Positions 16,759-25,220 of a stretch of 64,000 nucleotides of DNA are shown here, piece by piece. The translations under genes and the position numbers were made by a program. Source of the DNA: Actinoallomurus sp050942425 (GTDB lineage: Bacteria; Actinomycetota; Actinomycetes; Streptosporangiales; Streptosporangiaceae). Numbering within the stretch: the stretch's first letter is position 1; the number at the start of each line of letters is the position of its first letter. The DNA is taken from assembly GCF_050942425.1 (NCBI RefSeq), contig NZ_CP192063.1, forward strand, positions 10,354,001 to 10,418,000, given 5' to 3'. The notes beneath the pieces were generated by a model. The model was given only the letters and a program-made list of their open reading frames with translations, was not told the DNA's origin and did not search any database.

Positions 16759-17163
16759 ATGAGTCGCATGTCGCGCAAGCAGGACTTCACTCACACCGCG
16801 CACGCCGACCACGTTCAGGCCCAGCGTGAGCGGGACGCGTCCGCGCGTCTGCTGGGCCTGGGCGCGGACGCGCTCGACGCCCGTCCGTGGCGGCCCTCCC
16901 CGGCCCCGCCGTCGGCGGTCGACCTCGTACAGTTCGCCGTCTGGCGCTGCGCCGACCTGGCCCCGGAGGACGTCCTGAGCGCGCTCGCCCTCCTGCAAGC
17001 CGCACGCGCCGAGGTCGAAGGGCTCGAATCCGCCCTGCTGTTCATGGCCCGGAGTGCGGGACTGACCTGGGCGCAGATGGCGGACGCGATGGCGTTCAAC
17101 TCCCCGCAGGCGTGCCAGCAGCACTACACCCGCCTGACCGCACGACAGGACGCCGGCTCATGA
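16759..17163 (+). CDS. Helix-turn-helix protein, 134 aa, partner of the PEP-synthase-like gene
   Basis: Starts ATG at 16759 (or 16768). The C-terminal segment GLTWAQMADAMAFNSPQACQ resembles a helix-turn-helix recognition region of small sigma-factor-like or XRE-like proteins. A central helical region (DVLSALALLQAARAEVEGLE) could dimerise. The start lies only 49 bp from the divergent PEP-synthase-like gene, and the stop overlaps the next start (ATGA), making a two-gene operon. A role in controlling the divergent enzyme is likely but inferred. Confidence 0.75.
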   Translation: MSRMSRKQDFTHTAHADHVQAQRERDASARLLGLGADALDARPWRPSPAPPSAVDLVQFAVWRCADLAPEDVLSALALLQAARAEVEGLESALLFMARSAGLTWAQMADAMAFNSPQACQQHYTRLTARQDAGS

Positions 17164-17795
17164 CGCGGGACTCTCCGCCCGACCTCCTGGTCCTGCACGC
17201 CGTGCGCATCACCGGGTTCGCGGACACGCCCGTTCTCGCTCGTCGGTACGGGCTCGACGCGGCCGAGACGAAAGAGGCGCTGCGCGACGCCCAGGCACGC
17301 GGCTGGGTCGAGCACAGCGCCTTCGCCGGCACCGGAGGTTGGTCGTTGACCGAGGCGGGCCGAGCCGAGGACGAGCGCCGGCTCGCGGCCGAGCTCACGC
17401 GCGACGGCGCCGCCGACGAGGTCCGTGACGTCTACCGGGGGTTCCTCCCGCTGAACGCCCTCCTGCTCCAGGCCTGCACCGACTGGCAGCTCCGGCCCAC
17501 CGCCGGCGATCGACTCGCCGTCAACGACCACTCCGATCCCGACTGGGACGCCGGCGTCCTCTCCGAGCTCGCCGGCGTCGACCGCGCGCTCACGCCGCTC
17601 GCGGACCGGCTCGGGAGCGTCCTCACGCGGTTCCGCGGATACGACGAACGATTCACCGCGGCACTGGCGCGCGCCCGCGCCGGGGAGGGCGCCTGGGTCG
17701 ACGGCACCGACGTCGACTCATGCCACCGTGTCTGGTTCGAGCTTCACGAAGACCTCATCGCCACGCTCGGCCTCGACCGGCACACGGAACCCTGA
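17160..17795 (+). CDS. Winged-helix-like regulator/accessory protein, 211 aa
   Basis: ATG at 17160 overlapping the upstream stop. Residues 1-75 look like a winged helix (LLVLHAVRITGFADTPVLAR, DAAETKEALRDAQARGW, then GGWSLTEAGRAEDERRLAAE). The C-terminal 130 residues (YRGFLPLNALLLQACTDWQL, HRVWFELHEDLIATLGLDR) form a separate helical domain. Homologous genes often stand beside PEP-synthase-like genes in actinomycetes, from memory, so it may sense or regulate that pathway. It is convergent with the GT-C gene, 9 bp away. Confidence 0.72.
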   Translation: MTRDSPPDLLVLHAVRITGFADTPVLARRYGLDAAETKEALRDAQARGWVEHSAFAGTGGWSLTEAGRAEDERRLAAELTRDGAADEVRDVYRGFLPLNALLLQACTDWQLRPTAGDRLAVNDHSDPDWDAGVLSELAGVDRALTPLADRLGSVLTRFRGYDERFTAALARARAGEGAWVDGTDVDSCHRVWFELHEDLIATLGLDRHTEP

Positions 17796-17804
17796 CCCGA
17801 CGTC

Positions 17805-19298
17805 CTACCGACGCTTCTTCATCGCCCAATCCGTCCCGGAACGCACGTAACCGCGCAGCGAGGCGACCACGCCACTTCCCAGCGCGGGAGCGGCGTCGTC
17901 GCGGCGGAGGAAGGCGAGGGCGGCGGCGATGCAGGCGACGGGGACCGCCGGGATGACGTAGCGGTAGTCGAACTCCGCGGTGGTCGGGGGCACGACGATC
18001 GCGACGACGGCCATCGTCCAGGGCAGCAGCGCCTCCCACCGCCGGCGCAGGAACGCCCCCAGCCCGACGAACAGGATCAGGCCGAACATCGTGCCGCGCA
18101 GGAAGAAGTAGCGCTGGTACACCTGCATGATCCGGGCGTACGGCCGTACGACGTGCGTGTTGAGGTGGCCCCGGTCGTACGGGCGCATCCGCCGGACTGC
18201 AGTGTGGGGCGGCTGCGGCGGGTGCTGCTGGAAGAGGTAGTAGCTGTAGGTGGTCTTCTCCGGGAACGGTGGGTGCTTCCACCGGAACGTCCGCAGCAGG
18301 TCGGAGGTCACGGTTCCGACGTAGTCGCCGGGCTGGGCGAGGATCGCGCGCTTGGCGAAGTCACCCGCGCGGGCCTCGGTGTCGGCCGTGAACTTGTGCT
18401 TGCCGAGCCGGTGGAACGGCGAGATCCGGCCCCAGATGTAGAACTGCGACCGTCCCCGCTTGTCCGGGGGCGTGTCGCTGCACAGCGGGAGTTCGTCGAC
18501 TGGGGGCTTCATCTTCTTACAGTCGGCGAAGGGCATCGTCCTGCTGTAGAGAAAGATCCCCGTGCTGTACGTGAGCGCGAAGCGGTGCGTACGGGAGTTG
18601 AACCATCCGGCGTACAGGACGATCGGCAGCAGCCCGGCGACGAGGCCGGCGGCGACGGCGCGCCAGCCCGCCCGCCGTACGGCCAGCCAGGCCAGCACCA
18701 GGATGAGGACCGGGAGACCCACGGAGCGGGTGACGGCGGCGAGGCCGACGAGGAGGCAGATGAGGATCGCCCGCCGGGTGCTGAGCGTGCTCCGCCACAT
18801 GGCGAGGGTCACGGCCAGCGTCACCAGGAAGGTGAAGAGCGTGTCGGACAGGACGAGGTGTTCGAGCTGGATGCCGAAGGCGTCGTACAGGGCGGGGATC
18901 GCCGCGGCGGACGCGAGCCAGGTGGGCAGCGCGAAGCGGTGGCGCAGCAACGCGTAGACCATGACGCCCACGGCCACGCCCATCGTGTGCTGGACGAGCA
19001 CGACGAGCGTCAGGCTGTGGAACGGCGAGAGCAGCCACAGGAACAGGGAGTAGCCGCTGGGCCGGATCAGGTTGGGCGTGAGGGTCAGCGCCCCGCTGAC
19101 GTAGTCGTACGAGTCGGGGAACCACATGGCGCCGCGGTATCCGAGCATCGCCACCAGGCGCAGCCCGATGGCGGGTAGTAGCACGGCGAGGAAGACACGG
19201 TGCGCGGCCGCGTGCGTCAGGGCCTGGCGCACGCGGCCGCGCACCGTCCCCTCCGCCGCCGACGGATCGTCGGCGACGCGCTCCTCGACACTGGTCAC
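17805..19298 (-). CDS. Integral membrane GT-C-type glycosyltransferase
   Basis: 497 aa from the GTG at 19298 with GGAGG 4 nt upstream. About 9-11 hydrophobic segments are visible (for example VFLAVLLPAIGLRLVAMLGY, LVVLVQHTMGVAVGVMVYAL, AILICLLVGLAAVTRSVGL). The first extracytoplasmic loop has FPDSYDYVSGAL, the acidic D-x-x-D region of GT39/ArnT-like lipid-phosphate-dependent glycosyltransferases. A large loop at about 270-380 with RWKHPPFPEKTTYSYYLF is periplasmic. It probably transfers a sugar from a polyprenyl phosphate to a cell-surface acceptor; the donor and acceptor are unknown. Confidence 0.82.
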   Translation of the reverse strand: MTSVEERVADDPSAAEGTVRGRVRQALTHAAAHRVFLAVLLPAIGLRLVAMLGYRGAMWFPDSYDYVSGALTLTPNLIRPSGYSLFLWLLSPFHSLTLVVLVQHTMGVAVGVMVYALLRHRFALPTWLASAAAIPALYDAFGIQLEHLVLSDTLFTFLVTLAVTLAMWRSTLSTRRAILICLLVGLAAVTRSVGLPVLILVLAWLAVRRAGWRAVAAGLVAGLLPIVLYAGWFNSRTHRFALTYSTGIFLYSRTMPFADCKKMKPPVDELPLCSDTPPDKRGRSQFYIWGRISPFHRLGKHKFTADTEARAGDFAKRAILAQPGDYVGTVTSDLLRTFRWKHPPFPEKTTYSYYLFQQHPPQPPHTAVRRMRPYDRGHLNTHVVRPYARIMQVYQRYFFLRGTMFGLILFVGLGAFLRRRWEALLPWTMAVVAIVVPPTTAEFDYRYVIPAVPVACIAAALAFLRRDDAAPALGSGVVASLRGYVRSGTDWAMKKRR

Positions 19299-19768
19299 AA
19301 CCCCTCCGTTCAAAAGCGACGGAACAACACAATGCCACCGTTTTGGGTGGTCTGTCGGATCCCCCGCGACGAAAACGGCCTCCTGCTGGTCTGGTGCGTG
19401 GTGTCAACGACGACCCGGTGAACGGCGCATGGCGGGGAAGAGGATGACCGCCGCTGTTCACCCAGCACGTATCGCGTCCACGGCGAAGAGCCCGACAGTA
19501 GCGAGGTTTACCGAAAAGCCCGGTTAATTCGTCGCGGACCGGCCGGCGACGAGGCGAGGCCGTGATGATCGTGGGCAGGTCCCCGCGAACGCTCCTGGTC
19601 AGACGGCCTCATGACCCGGCTGTGGCCTTCGCGCTGGTGTCCCGGGGGAAGCGTTCGCCACACCGCCCAGGCACGGTCAACCGGCGTCCACTTTTTGTCT
19701 TCCCTCTGGCCTAACCCGGCATTCCCGGCTTACGTTGAAACACACGCCTCCTGCCACTGGAGCCAGTG
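19299..19768. other. 470-bp intergenic stretch, no supported gene
   Basis: It contains the upstream region of the GT-C gene and of the small basic protein at 19769. Short frames exist (for example from the ATG at 19565) but have no convincing ribosome site or codon pattern. Confidence 0.4.
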
Positions 19769-19888
19769 ATGTCGCGTAATCGTGCGAAACGCATCCGACG
19801 AGCCAGCGCCAAGATCCGCCGCAAGCACCGCGAGGGCGCCCGGCGCAGCCACAAGGTGAACACGCACCACCGGTTCAACCACGGCTGA
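19769..19888 (+). CDS. Tiny, highly basic protein, 39 aa
   Basis: Starts ATG at 19769 with GGAG 6 nt upstream. Of 39 residues, 15 are Arg or Lys and 5 are His, with a single acidic residue; the sequence begins MSRNRAKRIRRASAKIRRKH and ends THHRFNHG. This composition suggests an RNA- or ribosome-binding protein, resembling short ribosomal accessory proteins, but I do not recognise a specific family. It is followed 171 bp later by the Cox-like operon. It could be chance, although the ribosome site and G/C-rich third positions favour a real gene. Confidence 0.5.
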   Translation: MSRNRAKRIRRASAKIRRKHREGARRSHKVNTHHRFNHG

Positions 19889-20059
19889 CGCCCCGCGTCC
19901 GAACCGTGCTCCGGGGACCGCTGCGCGCCGCCCCGGCCTGGACGTCGGCACCCGTACGACGTCGGCGCCCGTGGGGCGGTCGAGCACGGGCTCGGCGCGC
20001 CCGAACGGCCTCCCCGGATCCGCCTGTCCGTGTCCGAAACGCACTTCCTGGGAGGACGA

Positions 20060-20545
20060 ATGCCGCGTGTGTCGGTGGACGTCGACGGTGTCAAGTACGA
20101 AGACGAGGTCGAGCCACGCCTATTGCTCGTGCACTACCTACGCGAACGGCTCGGCAAGGTGGGCACCCCCATCGGCTGCGACACGTCCAACTGCGGGGCC
20201 TGCACCGTCCTGATGGACGGCCTCAGCGTCAAGAGCTGCTCCGTCCTCGCCGTCCAGGCGGACGGCCATGAGATCACCACCATCGAGGGCCTGGGCGACG
20301 GGCAGAACCTCCACCCCCTGCAGCAGGCGTTCCACGAGGAGCACGCGCTGCAGTGCGGCTACTGCACCCCGGGCATGATCATGGCCGCGCTGGACCTGCT
20401 GCGGGAGAACGCCGACCCGTCCGATGAGGAGATCCGCGACGGGCTCGAAGGCAACCTGTGCCGCTGCACCGGGTACCAGAACATCGTCCGCGCGGTCCAC
20501 CGGGCCGCGGGCGGCATGCGGCAGGCCGAGGAGGCCCGGTCATGA
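20060..20545 (+). CDS. Molybdenum hydroxylase small (2Fe-2S) subunit, CoxS-like
   Basis: 161 aa from the ATG at 20060 (GGGAGGA upstream). The N-terminal plant-type [2Fe-2S] site is CDTSNCGACTVL plus a distal Cys (SCSV), and the C-terminal site is CGYCTPGM with CRCTGYQNI, as in the xanthine dehydrogenase/CO dehydrogenase small subunits. It carries electrons from the Mo site to FAD. First gene of an S-L-M operon; the stop overlaps the next start (ATGA). Confidence 0.93.
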   Translation: MPRVSVDVDGVKYEDEVEPRLLLVHYLRERLGKVGTPIGCDTSNCGACTVLMDGLSVKSCSVLAVQADGHEITTIEGLGDGQNLHPLQQAFHEEHALQCGYCTPGMIMAALDLLRENADPSDEEIRDGLEGNLCRCTGYQNIVRAVHRAAGGMRQAEEARS

Positions 20546-22998
20546 GCGAGGTCGTGTCAGAAGCCGTCGCCGGGCAGGTCACGCCGGACGCGACCGGCGA
20601 GGTCGGGCGGGCCCGGAAGCGTTCGGAGGACGCCCGGCTGATCACCGGGAAGACCAACTGGACCGACAACATCCAGCTGCCCGGCCTGCTCCACGTGGCG
20701 TTCCTGCGCAGCCCGATGAGCCACGCCCGGATCAGCCGGATCGACGTCGAAGCCGCCCGCGCGCGGCCCGGGGTGATCGCCGTCGTCACCGGCGCGGACC
20801 TCGCCGACGAGCAGGGCAGCCTGCCGTGCGCGTGGCCGGTCACCGAGGACATGGTCCTGCCCGACCACCCGCCGATCGCGGTCGACGAGGTGCGGTACGT
20901 CGGCGAACCGGTCGCCGCCATCGTGGCCCGGGACCGGTACGCCGCCACCGACGCACTGGAGGCCATCGACGTCGACTACGAGGCGCTGCCGGCCGTCGTC
21001 GACATGGAGCAGGCGATCACGGAGGGCGCCGACCTCGTCCACGCCGACAAGGGCACGAACAAGAGCTACACGTGGGTCTTCGAGGCCGGTGACCTGGGCG
21101 CGGCGTTCCGGGACGCGCCCGTGGTCGTCGAGCGCCGCTACGTCCAGCAGCGGCTGATCCCGACGGCCATGGAGCCCCGCGCCGTGGTCTGCTCGGCCGT
21201 CGGCGACGAGTACACGCTCTGGTCGGCCACGCAGATCCCGCACATCCTGCGGCTGATGCTCGCCACGGTCACCGGCATCCCCGAGCACCGGCTGCGGGTG
21301 ATCGCGCCGGACGTCGGTGGCGGGTTCGGCTCGAAGCTGCAGGTGTACGGCGAGGAGGTCGTCTGCCTGCTGCTGGCCAAGCGCCTCGGCCGCCCGGTCA
21401 AGTGGACCGAGTCGCGCAGCGAGGGCAACATGGCCGTCCACCACGGCCGCGACCAGATCCAGCGGCTGTCCCTGGCCGCCGACCGCGACGGCCGGATCCG
21501 CGGCCTGAAGGTCGACCTGCTCGCCGACATGGGCGCCTACCTGATGCTGGTCACGCCCGGCGTTCCGCTGCTCGGGGCGTTCATGTTCAACGGCATCTAC
21601 AAGATGGACGCCTACTCCTTCACCTGTAGTGGGGTGTTCACGAACAAGACGCCGACCGACGCGTACCGGGGTGCGGGCCGGCCCGAGGCGACGTTCGGCA
21701 TCGAGCGGATGATGGACGAGCTCGCCGCCGAGCTCGACCTGGACCCCTTGGAGGTACGCCGGCGCAACTGGATCCGGCACGAGGAGTTCCCGTACGACAC
21801 GATCTCCGGGCTGACCTACGACTCCGGCAACTACGAGGCCGCCACCGAGAAGGCGATGCGGCTGTTCGACTACGACAAGCTGCGCGCCGAACAGGCCGAC
21901 CGGCGCGACCGCGGCGACCCCGTCCAGCTCGGCATCGGCGTGTCGACCTTCACCGAGATGTGCGGGCTCGCGCCGTCACGGGTCCTCGGCTCGCTGGCGT
22001 ACGGCGCGGGCGGCTGGGAGCACGCGTCCGTACGGATCCTGCCGTCCGGGAAGGTCGAGGTCGTCACCGGGTCCTCCGCCCACGGGCAGGGGCACGAGAC
22101 CGCGTGGGCGCAGATCGCCGCCGACCGGCTCGGCGTGCCGTTCGAGGACGTCCGGGTCCTGCACGGGGACACGGGCATCTCACCGAAGGGCATGGACACG
22201 TACGGCTCGCGGTCCCTCGCCGTCGGCGGGGTCGCGCTCTACAACGCCTGCGACAAGGTGGTCGACAAGGCGCGCCGGATGGCCGCGCACCTGCTCGAGG
22301 CCGCCGAGGGCGACCTCGAGTTCTCCGGCGGATCGTTCAAGGTCAAGGGCGTCCCCGGCCAGAGCCGTACGCTGCAGGAGGTCGCGCTGGCGGCGTTCGC
22401 GGCGCACGACCTGCCCGAGGGGTTCGAGCCGTCCCTGGACTCCGACGCCACCCACGACCCGGACAACTTCTCCTTCCCGCACGGCACGCACCTGTGCGCG
22501 GTGGACGTCGACACCGAGACCGGGTTCGCGAAGATCCGCTCGTACGTCGCCGTCGACGACGTCGGGAAGGTCGTCAACCCGCTGATCGTCGAGGGACAGG
22601 TGCACGGCGGCCTCGCACAGGGCATCGCGCAGGCGCTGTACGAGGAGGCGGTGTACGACGCCGACGGCAACCTGACGACGACCACGATGGCCGACTACCT
22701 CGTCCCGTCAGCGGCCGACCTGCCGACCTTCACCACCGACCGCACCGAGACACCGGCGACCACCAACCCGCTCGGCGTCAAGGGCGTCGGCGAGGCCGGC
22801 ACGATCGCCTCGACGCCGGCCGTCGTCGGCGCGATCGTCGACGCCCTCCGCCCGTACGGGGTCGACGACGTGCCGATGCCCTGCACGCCCGAACGCGTCT
22901 GGCGCGCCCTGCACACCGCACGCGGACAGACTCCACCCGAAGGCGCGCCTTCGCCAGGTGCCGGCGGCGGTCTCGGACCAGCGGGAGGTGCGGAATGA
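20542..22998 (+). CDS. Molybdenum hydroxylase large subunit, form II CoxL-like
   Basis: 818 aa from the ATG at 20542. It binds the molybdopterin-cytosine-dinucleotide cofactor. The active-site loop reads AYRGAGR (residues 374-380), the form II signature, not the AYxCSFR loop of genuine CO dehydrogenase; the substrate is therefore probably not CO, or is unproven. Other family motifs seen are GGGFGSK and a C-terminal GVKGVGEAGTI with the conserved Glu. It lies between the small and FAD subunits; maturation and chaperone genes are not in the window. Confidence 0.92.
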   Translation: MSEVVSEAVAGQVTPDATGEVGRARKRSEDARLITGKTNWTDNIQLPGLLHVAFLRSPMSHARISRIDVEAARARPGVIAVVTGADLADEQGSLPCAWPVTEDMVLPDHPPIAVDEVRYVGEPVAAIVARDRYAATDALEAIDVDYEALPAVVDMEQAITEGADLVHADKGTNKSYTWVFEAGDLGAAFRDAPVVVERRYVQQRLIPTAMEPRAVVCSAVGDEYTLWSATQIPHILRLMLATVTGIPEHRLRVIAPDVGGGFGSKLQVYGEEVVCLLLAKRLGRPVKWTESRSEGNMAVHHGRDQIQRLSLAADRDGRIRGLKVDLLADMGAYLMLVTPGVPLLGAFMFNGIYKMDAYSFTCSGVFTNKTPTDAYRGAGRPEATFGIERMMDELAAELDLDPLEVRRRNWIRHEEFPYDTISGLTYDSGNYEAATEKAMRLFDYDKLRAEQADRRDRGDPVQLGIGVSTFTEMCGLAPSRVLGSLAYGAGGWEHASVRILPSGKVEVVTGSSAHGQGHETAWAQIAADRLGVPFEDVRVLHGDTGISPKGMDTYGSRSLAVGGVALYNACDKVVDKARRMAAHLLEAAEGDLEFSGGSFKVKGVPGQSRTLQEVALAAFAAHDLPEGFEPSLDSDATHDPDNFSFPHGTHLCAVDVDTETGFAKIRSYVAVDDVGKVVNPLIVEGQVHGGLAQGIAQALYEEAVYDADGNLTTTTMADYLVPSAADLPTFTTDRTETPATTNPLGVKGVGEAGTIASTPAVVGAIVDALRPYGVDDVPMPCTPERVWRALHTARGQTPPEGAPSPGAGGGLGPAGGAE

Positions 22999-23060
22999 TC
23001 CGCCACGCCAGCGTCCAGGAACGGCAGCGCCCGCTCGGATCCGCAGGAGGTGCGGCATGA
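22995..23060 (+). CDS. 21-codon mini-ORF joining coxL- and coxM-type genes
   Basis: ATG at 22995 overlaps the CoxL stop (ATGA), and its own stop overlaps the CoxM ATG at 23057 (ATGA). The two starts lie in near-identical contexts: GGAGGTGCGGAATGATCC at about 22984 and GGAGGTGCGGCATGATCC at about 23046. A small local duplication of the initiation region therefore created a short coupling ORF. Whether the 21-residue product matters is unknown; the arrangement can still carry ribosomes from coxL to coxM. Confidence 0.45.
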   Translation: MIRHASVQERQRPLGSAGGAA

Positions 23061-23902
23061 TCCCGGCACCGTTCGAGTACGTCCGGCCGTCCTCGCTCGG
23101 CGACGCCGTCGCCGCGCTCCGCGAGGCGGACGAGGAGGGCAAGGTACTGGCCGGCGGGCAGAGCCTGATGCCGCTGCTGCGCCTGCGCCTCGCCTACCCC
23201 GAGGTGCTCATCGACGTCTCGGCCGTCCCGGAGCTGCGCGGCGTGCGCGACGACGGCGACTCGGTCTTCGTCGGGGCCATGACCACGCACTACGAGGTGC
23301 TCCGCGATCCGCTGATCCGCGCGCACGCCCCGCTGCTCGCTGCGGCGACCTCCACCGTCGCCGACCCCGCCGTACGCCACCGGGGCACCTTGGGCGGGTC
23401 CCTCGCGCACGCCGACCCGGCGGGCGACCTGCCCGGCGTCGTCCTCGCCATGGACGGGGTGTTCGTCACGTCGGCACGGGAGATCCCGGCGGGCGACTTC
23501 TTCGCCGACTACCTGACGTCGGCGCTGGAACCCGACGAGATCCTCCTCGGTGTCCGGCTGCCGAAGGCCTACACGGGCTGGGGTTTCCACTACGAGAAGT
23601 TCCACCGCACGGCGCAGGCCTGGGCGATCGTCGGGGTCGCGTGCCTCGTCCGGCGCACGGACGGCGAGGTCGCCGAGGCGCGGATCGGCCTGACGAACAT
23701 GGGGCCGACGCCGGTCCGGGCGTACGCCGTGGAGACGGCCGTCGCGGATGGCCCGGCGTCTCGGGAGGCGTTCCGAACGGCGGCCCAGGACGCCCCCGAC
23801 GGCACCAGCCCACCCAGCGACCTGCACGGTTCGGCGGAGTACCGACGGCATCTCGCCCAGGTCCTCACCGCCCGCGCCCTGGCGACCGCATCGGGCCTCT
23901 GA
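23057..23902 (+). CDS. Molybdenum hydroxylase FAD-binding subunit, CoxM-like
   Basis: 281 aa from the ATG at 23057 with AGGAGGT upstream. FAD-binding motifs of the medium subunit are present: AGGQSLMPLLRLR and a second GGSLAHADPAGD loop (TLGGSLAHADPAGDLP). The C-terminal CO_deh_flav_C domain follows. It completes the small-large-medium heterotrimer. A complex hairpin follows at 23916-23954, so CoxG, 220 bp further on, may be expressed separately. Confidence 0.92.
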   Translation: MIPAPFEYVRPSSLGDAVAALREADEEGKVLAGGQSLMPLLRLRLAYPEVLIDVSAVPELRGVRDDGDSVFVGAMTTHYEVLRDPLIRAHAPLLAAATSTVADPAVRHRGTLGGSLAHADPAGDLPGVVLAMDGVFVTSAREIPAGDFFADYLTSALEPDEILLGVRLPKAYTGWGFHYEKFHRTAQAWAIVGVACLVRRTDGEVAEARIGLTNMGPTPVRAYAVETAVADGPASREAFRTAAQDAPDGTSPPSDLHGSAEYRRHLAQVLTARALATASGL

Positions 23903-23915
23903 GCCACCGGTGTTG

Positions 23916-23954
23916 CTCCGCTCGCCCCGGGAAGGTCTCCCGGTGTGAGCGGAG
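23916..23954 (+). terminator. Nested hairpin after the coxM-like gene
   Basis: Outer stem CTCCGCTC (23916-23923)/GAGCGGAG (23947-23954) and inner stem CCGGGA (23927-23932)/TCCCGG (23938-23943). It lies 14 bp after the coxM-like stop, with no T-run. Confidence 0.6.
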
Positions 23955-24125
23955 TGCGGCGCCGTGTGGGACGCGGCGGGCGACATCCGCCGGGCCGGCC
24001 CCGCCGTCGGCCCGGGGCATGTCGTCCGCGCGCGGCCGGGACGGGTCCTCGCCACATTCAGTGGCGTATGCGGCGAAGACCACCGTAATGTCGCCCGCAG
24101 ACCACCGATCACGAGGAGGCAAGGC

Positions 24126-25163
24126 ATGGAACTCGACCACGAGTTCACCGTTCCGGTGCCGGTGGAACAGGCCTGGCAGGTGCTGCTCGACGTGGAGCGC
24201 ATCGCGCCCTGCATGCCCGGAGCGGCGCTCGACGCGGCCGAGGCCGACGAGTTCACCGGCCGCCTCAAGGTGCGCCTCGGCGCGATGACCATCACCTACC
24301 GGGGCACCGCCCGCATCTCATCCCGTGACGACGAGGCCCACACGGTCACGATCGAGGCGTCCGGCAAGGAAGCCCGTGGTTCGGGCACCGCCGCAGCGAC
24401 GGTGCAGGCCACGCTGCACGAGGAGGACGGACACACCCGGGTCGCCGTCCACACCAAGCTGAACGTCACGGGACGTCCCGCGCAGTTCGGCCGGGGCATC
24501 CTCGCCGAGGTCGGCGGCAAGCTGATCGGTCGCTTCGCCGACAACCTCGCCACCGAGCTGGCGAGCGAGCAGCCGGCCGCCGCCGAGACGGCGGGCGAGA
24601 CCGCCGCGGGCACGCCGACCGCGAGCGAGGCCGCCGCTCCCGCCGAGGCCAGGATCGAGGCGGAGACCTCCACCGCGGCCACCACAGAAGACGCCGTCCC
24701 CGCGCAGCCCGCGACGAGCGCCCCCGCCGAGACGCCGGCCGGTACCCCGCAGCCGGCCGCGGCCGATGCTCCGGCCGAGACGGCACCCAGTACGCCGGAA
24801 CAGGCCACGGCCGAGACGGCGCCCGGCGCGCCGGAACGGGCTGCGGGCGACGCTCAGGCCGAGGCGGCGACCGGTGCGCCGGAGCGCGCCGCTGCCGAGA
24901 CGGCGCCCGGTGCCCCCGAGGAGACGGCGACCGGGAACGGGGCCGGCGTCCCTGCGAAGTCGGCCGCGAAGGCCGCCCGCGCGCCGGAGAAGGCCACCAC
25001 GAGCAAACCCGTCGGTGCCCCGGCGGCCCGGCCCGAGGCGGAGCCGATCAACCTGCTCGAGGTCGCCGGGCCCTCGGTCGCCAAGCGGGTCGTGCCGCTG
25101 GTCGCCGGACTGGCGCTGCTGCTGATCCTCTGGCGCCTCATCCGCCGGAGCGGCGAACGCTGA
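24126..25163 (+). CDS. CoxG-like SRPBCC protein with C-terminal membrane anchor
   Basis: 345 aa from the ATG at 24126 (GAGGAGG upstream). Residues 1-145 form an SRPBCC/CoxG hydrophobic-pocket domain (FTVPVPVEQAWQVLLDVERI, CMPGAAL). Residues 150-305 are an Ala/Glu/Pro/Thr-rich linker, and residues 318-337 are a membrane helix (VVPLVAGLALLLILWRLI) followed by positive charges. Membrane-anchored CoxG proteins have been proposed to deliver quinone to Cox-type hydroxylases. The linker contains four AETAPxxPExAx units at 24774-24929. Confidence 0.88.
   Translation: MELDHEFTVPVPVEQAWQVLLDVERIAPCMPGAALDAAEADEFTGRLKVRLGAMTITYRGTARISSRDDEAHTVTIEASGKEARGSGTAAATVQATLHEEDGHTRVAVHTKLNVTGRPAQFGRGILAEVGGKLIGRFADNLATELASEQPAAAETAGETAAGTPTASEAAAPAEARIEAETSTAATTEDAVPAQPATSAPAETPAGTPQPAAADAPAETAPSTPEQATAETAPGAPERAAGDAQAEAATGAPERAAAETAPGAPEETATGNGAGVPAKSAAKAARAPEKATTSKPVGAPAARPEAEPINLLEVAGPSVAKRVVPLVAGLALLLILWRLIRRSGER
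24774..24929 (+). repeat. In-frame 36-nt repeats encoding the CoxG linker
   Basis: Four 12-residue units (AETAPSTPEQAT, AETAPGAPERAA, AEAATGAPERAA, AETAPGAPEETA), with one 4-residue insertion after the second unit. The repeat lengthens the flexible tether between the CoxG domain and its membrane helix and may vary among strains. Confidence 0.8.
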
Positions 25164-25220
25164 GGGCTCGTCGCGCCGCGCTCGGCCAGGCCTTCCTGAT
25201 CCGTTCTGCCGGAGGTCCGT

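Noticed and set aside
20542..22998. Genuine (form I) CO dehydrogenase
   Set aside because: The active loop is AYRGAGR, the form II sequence, not the Cys-containing AYxCSFR.
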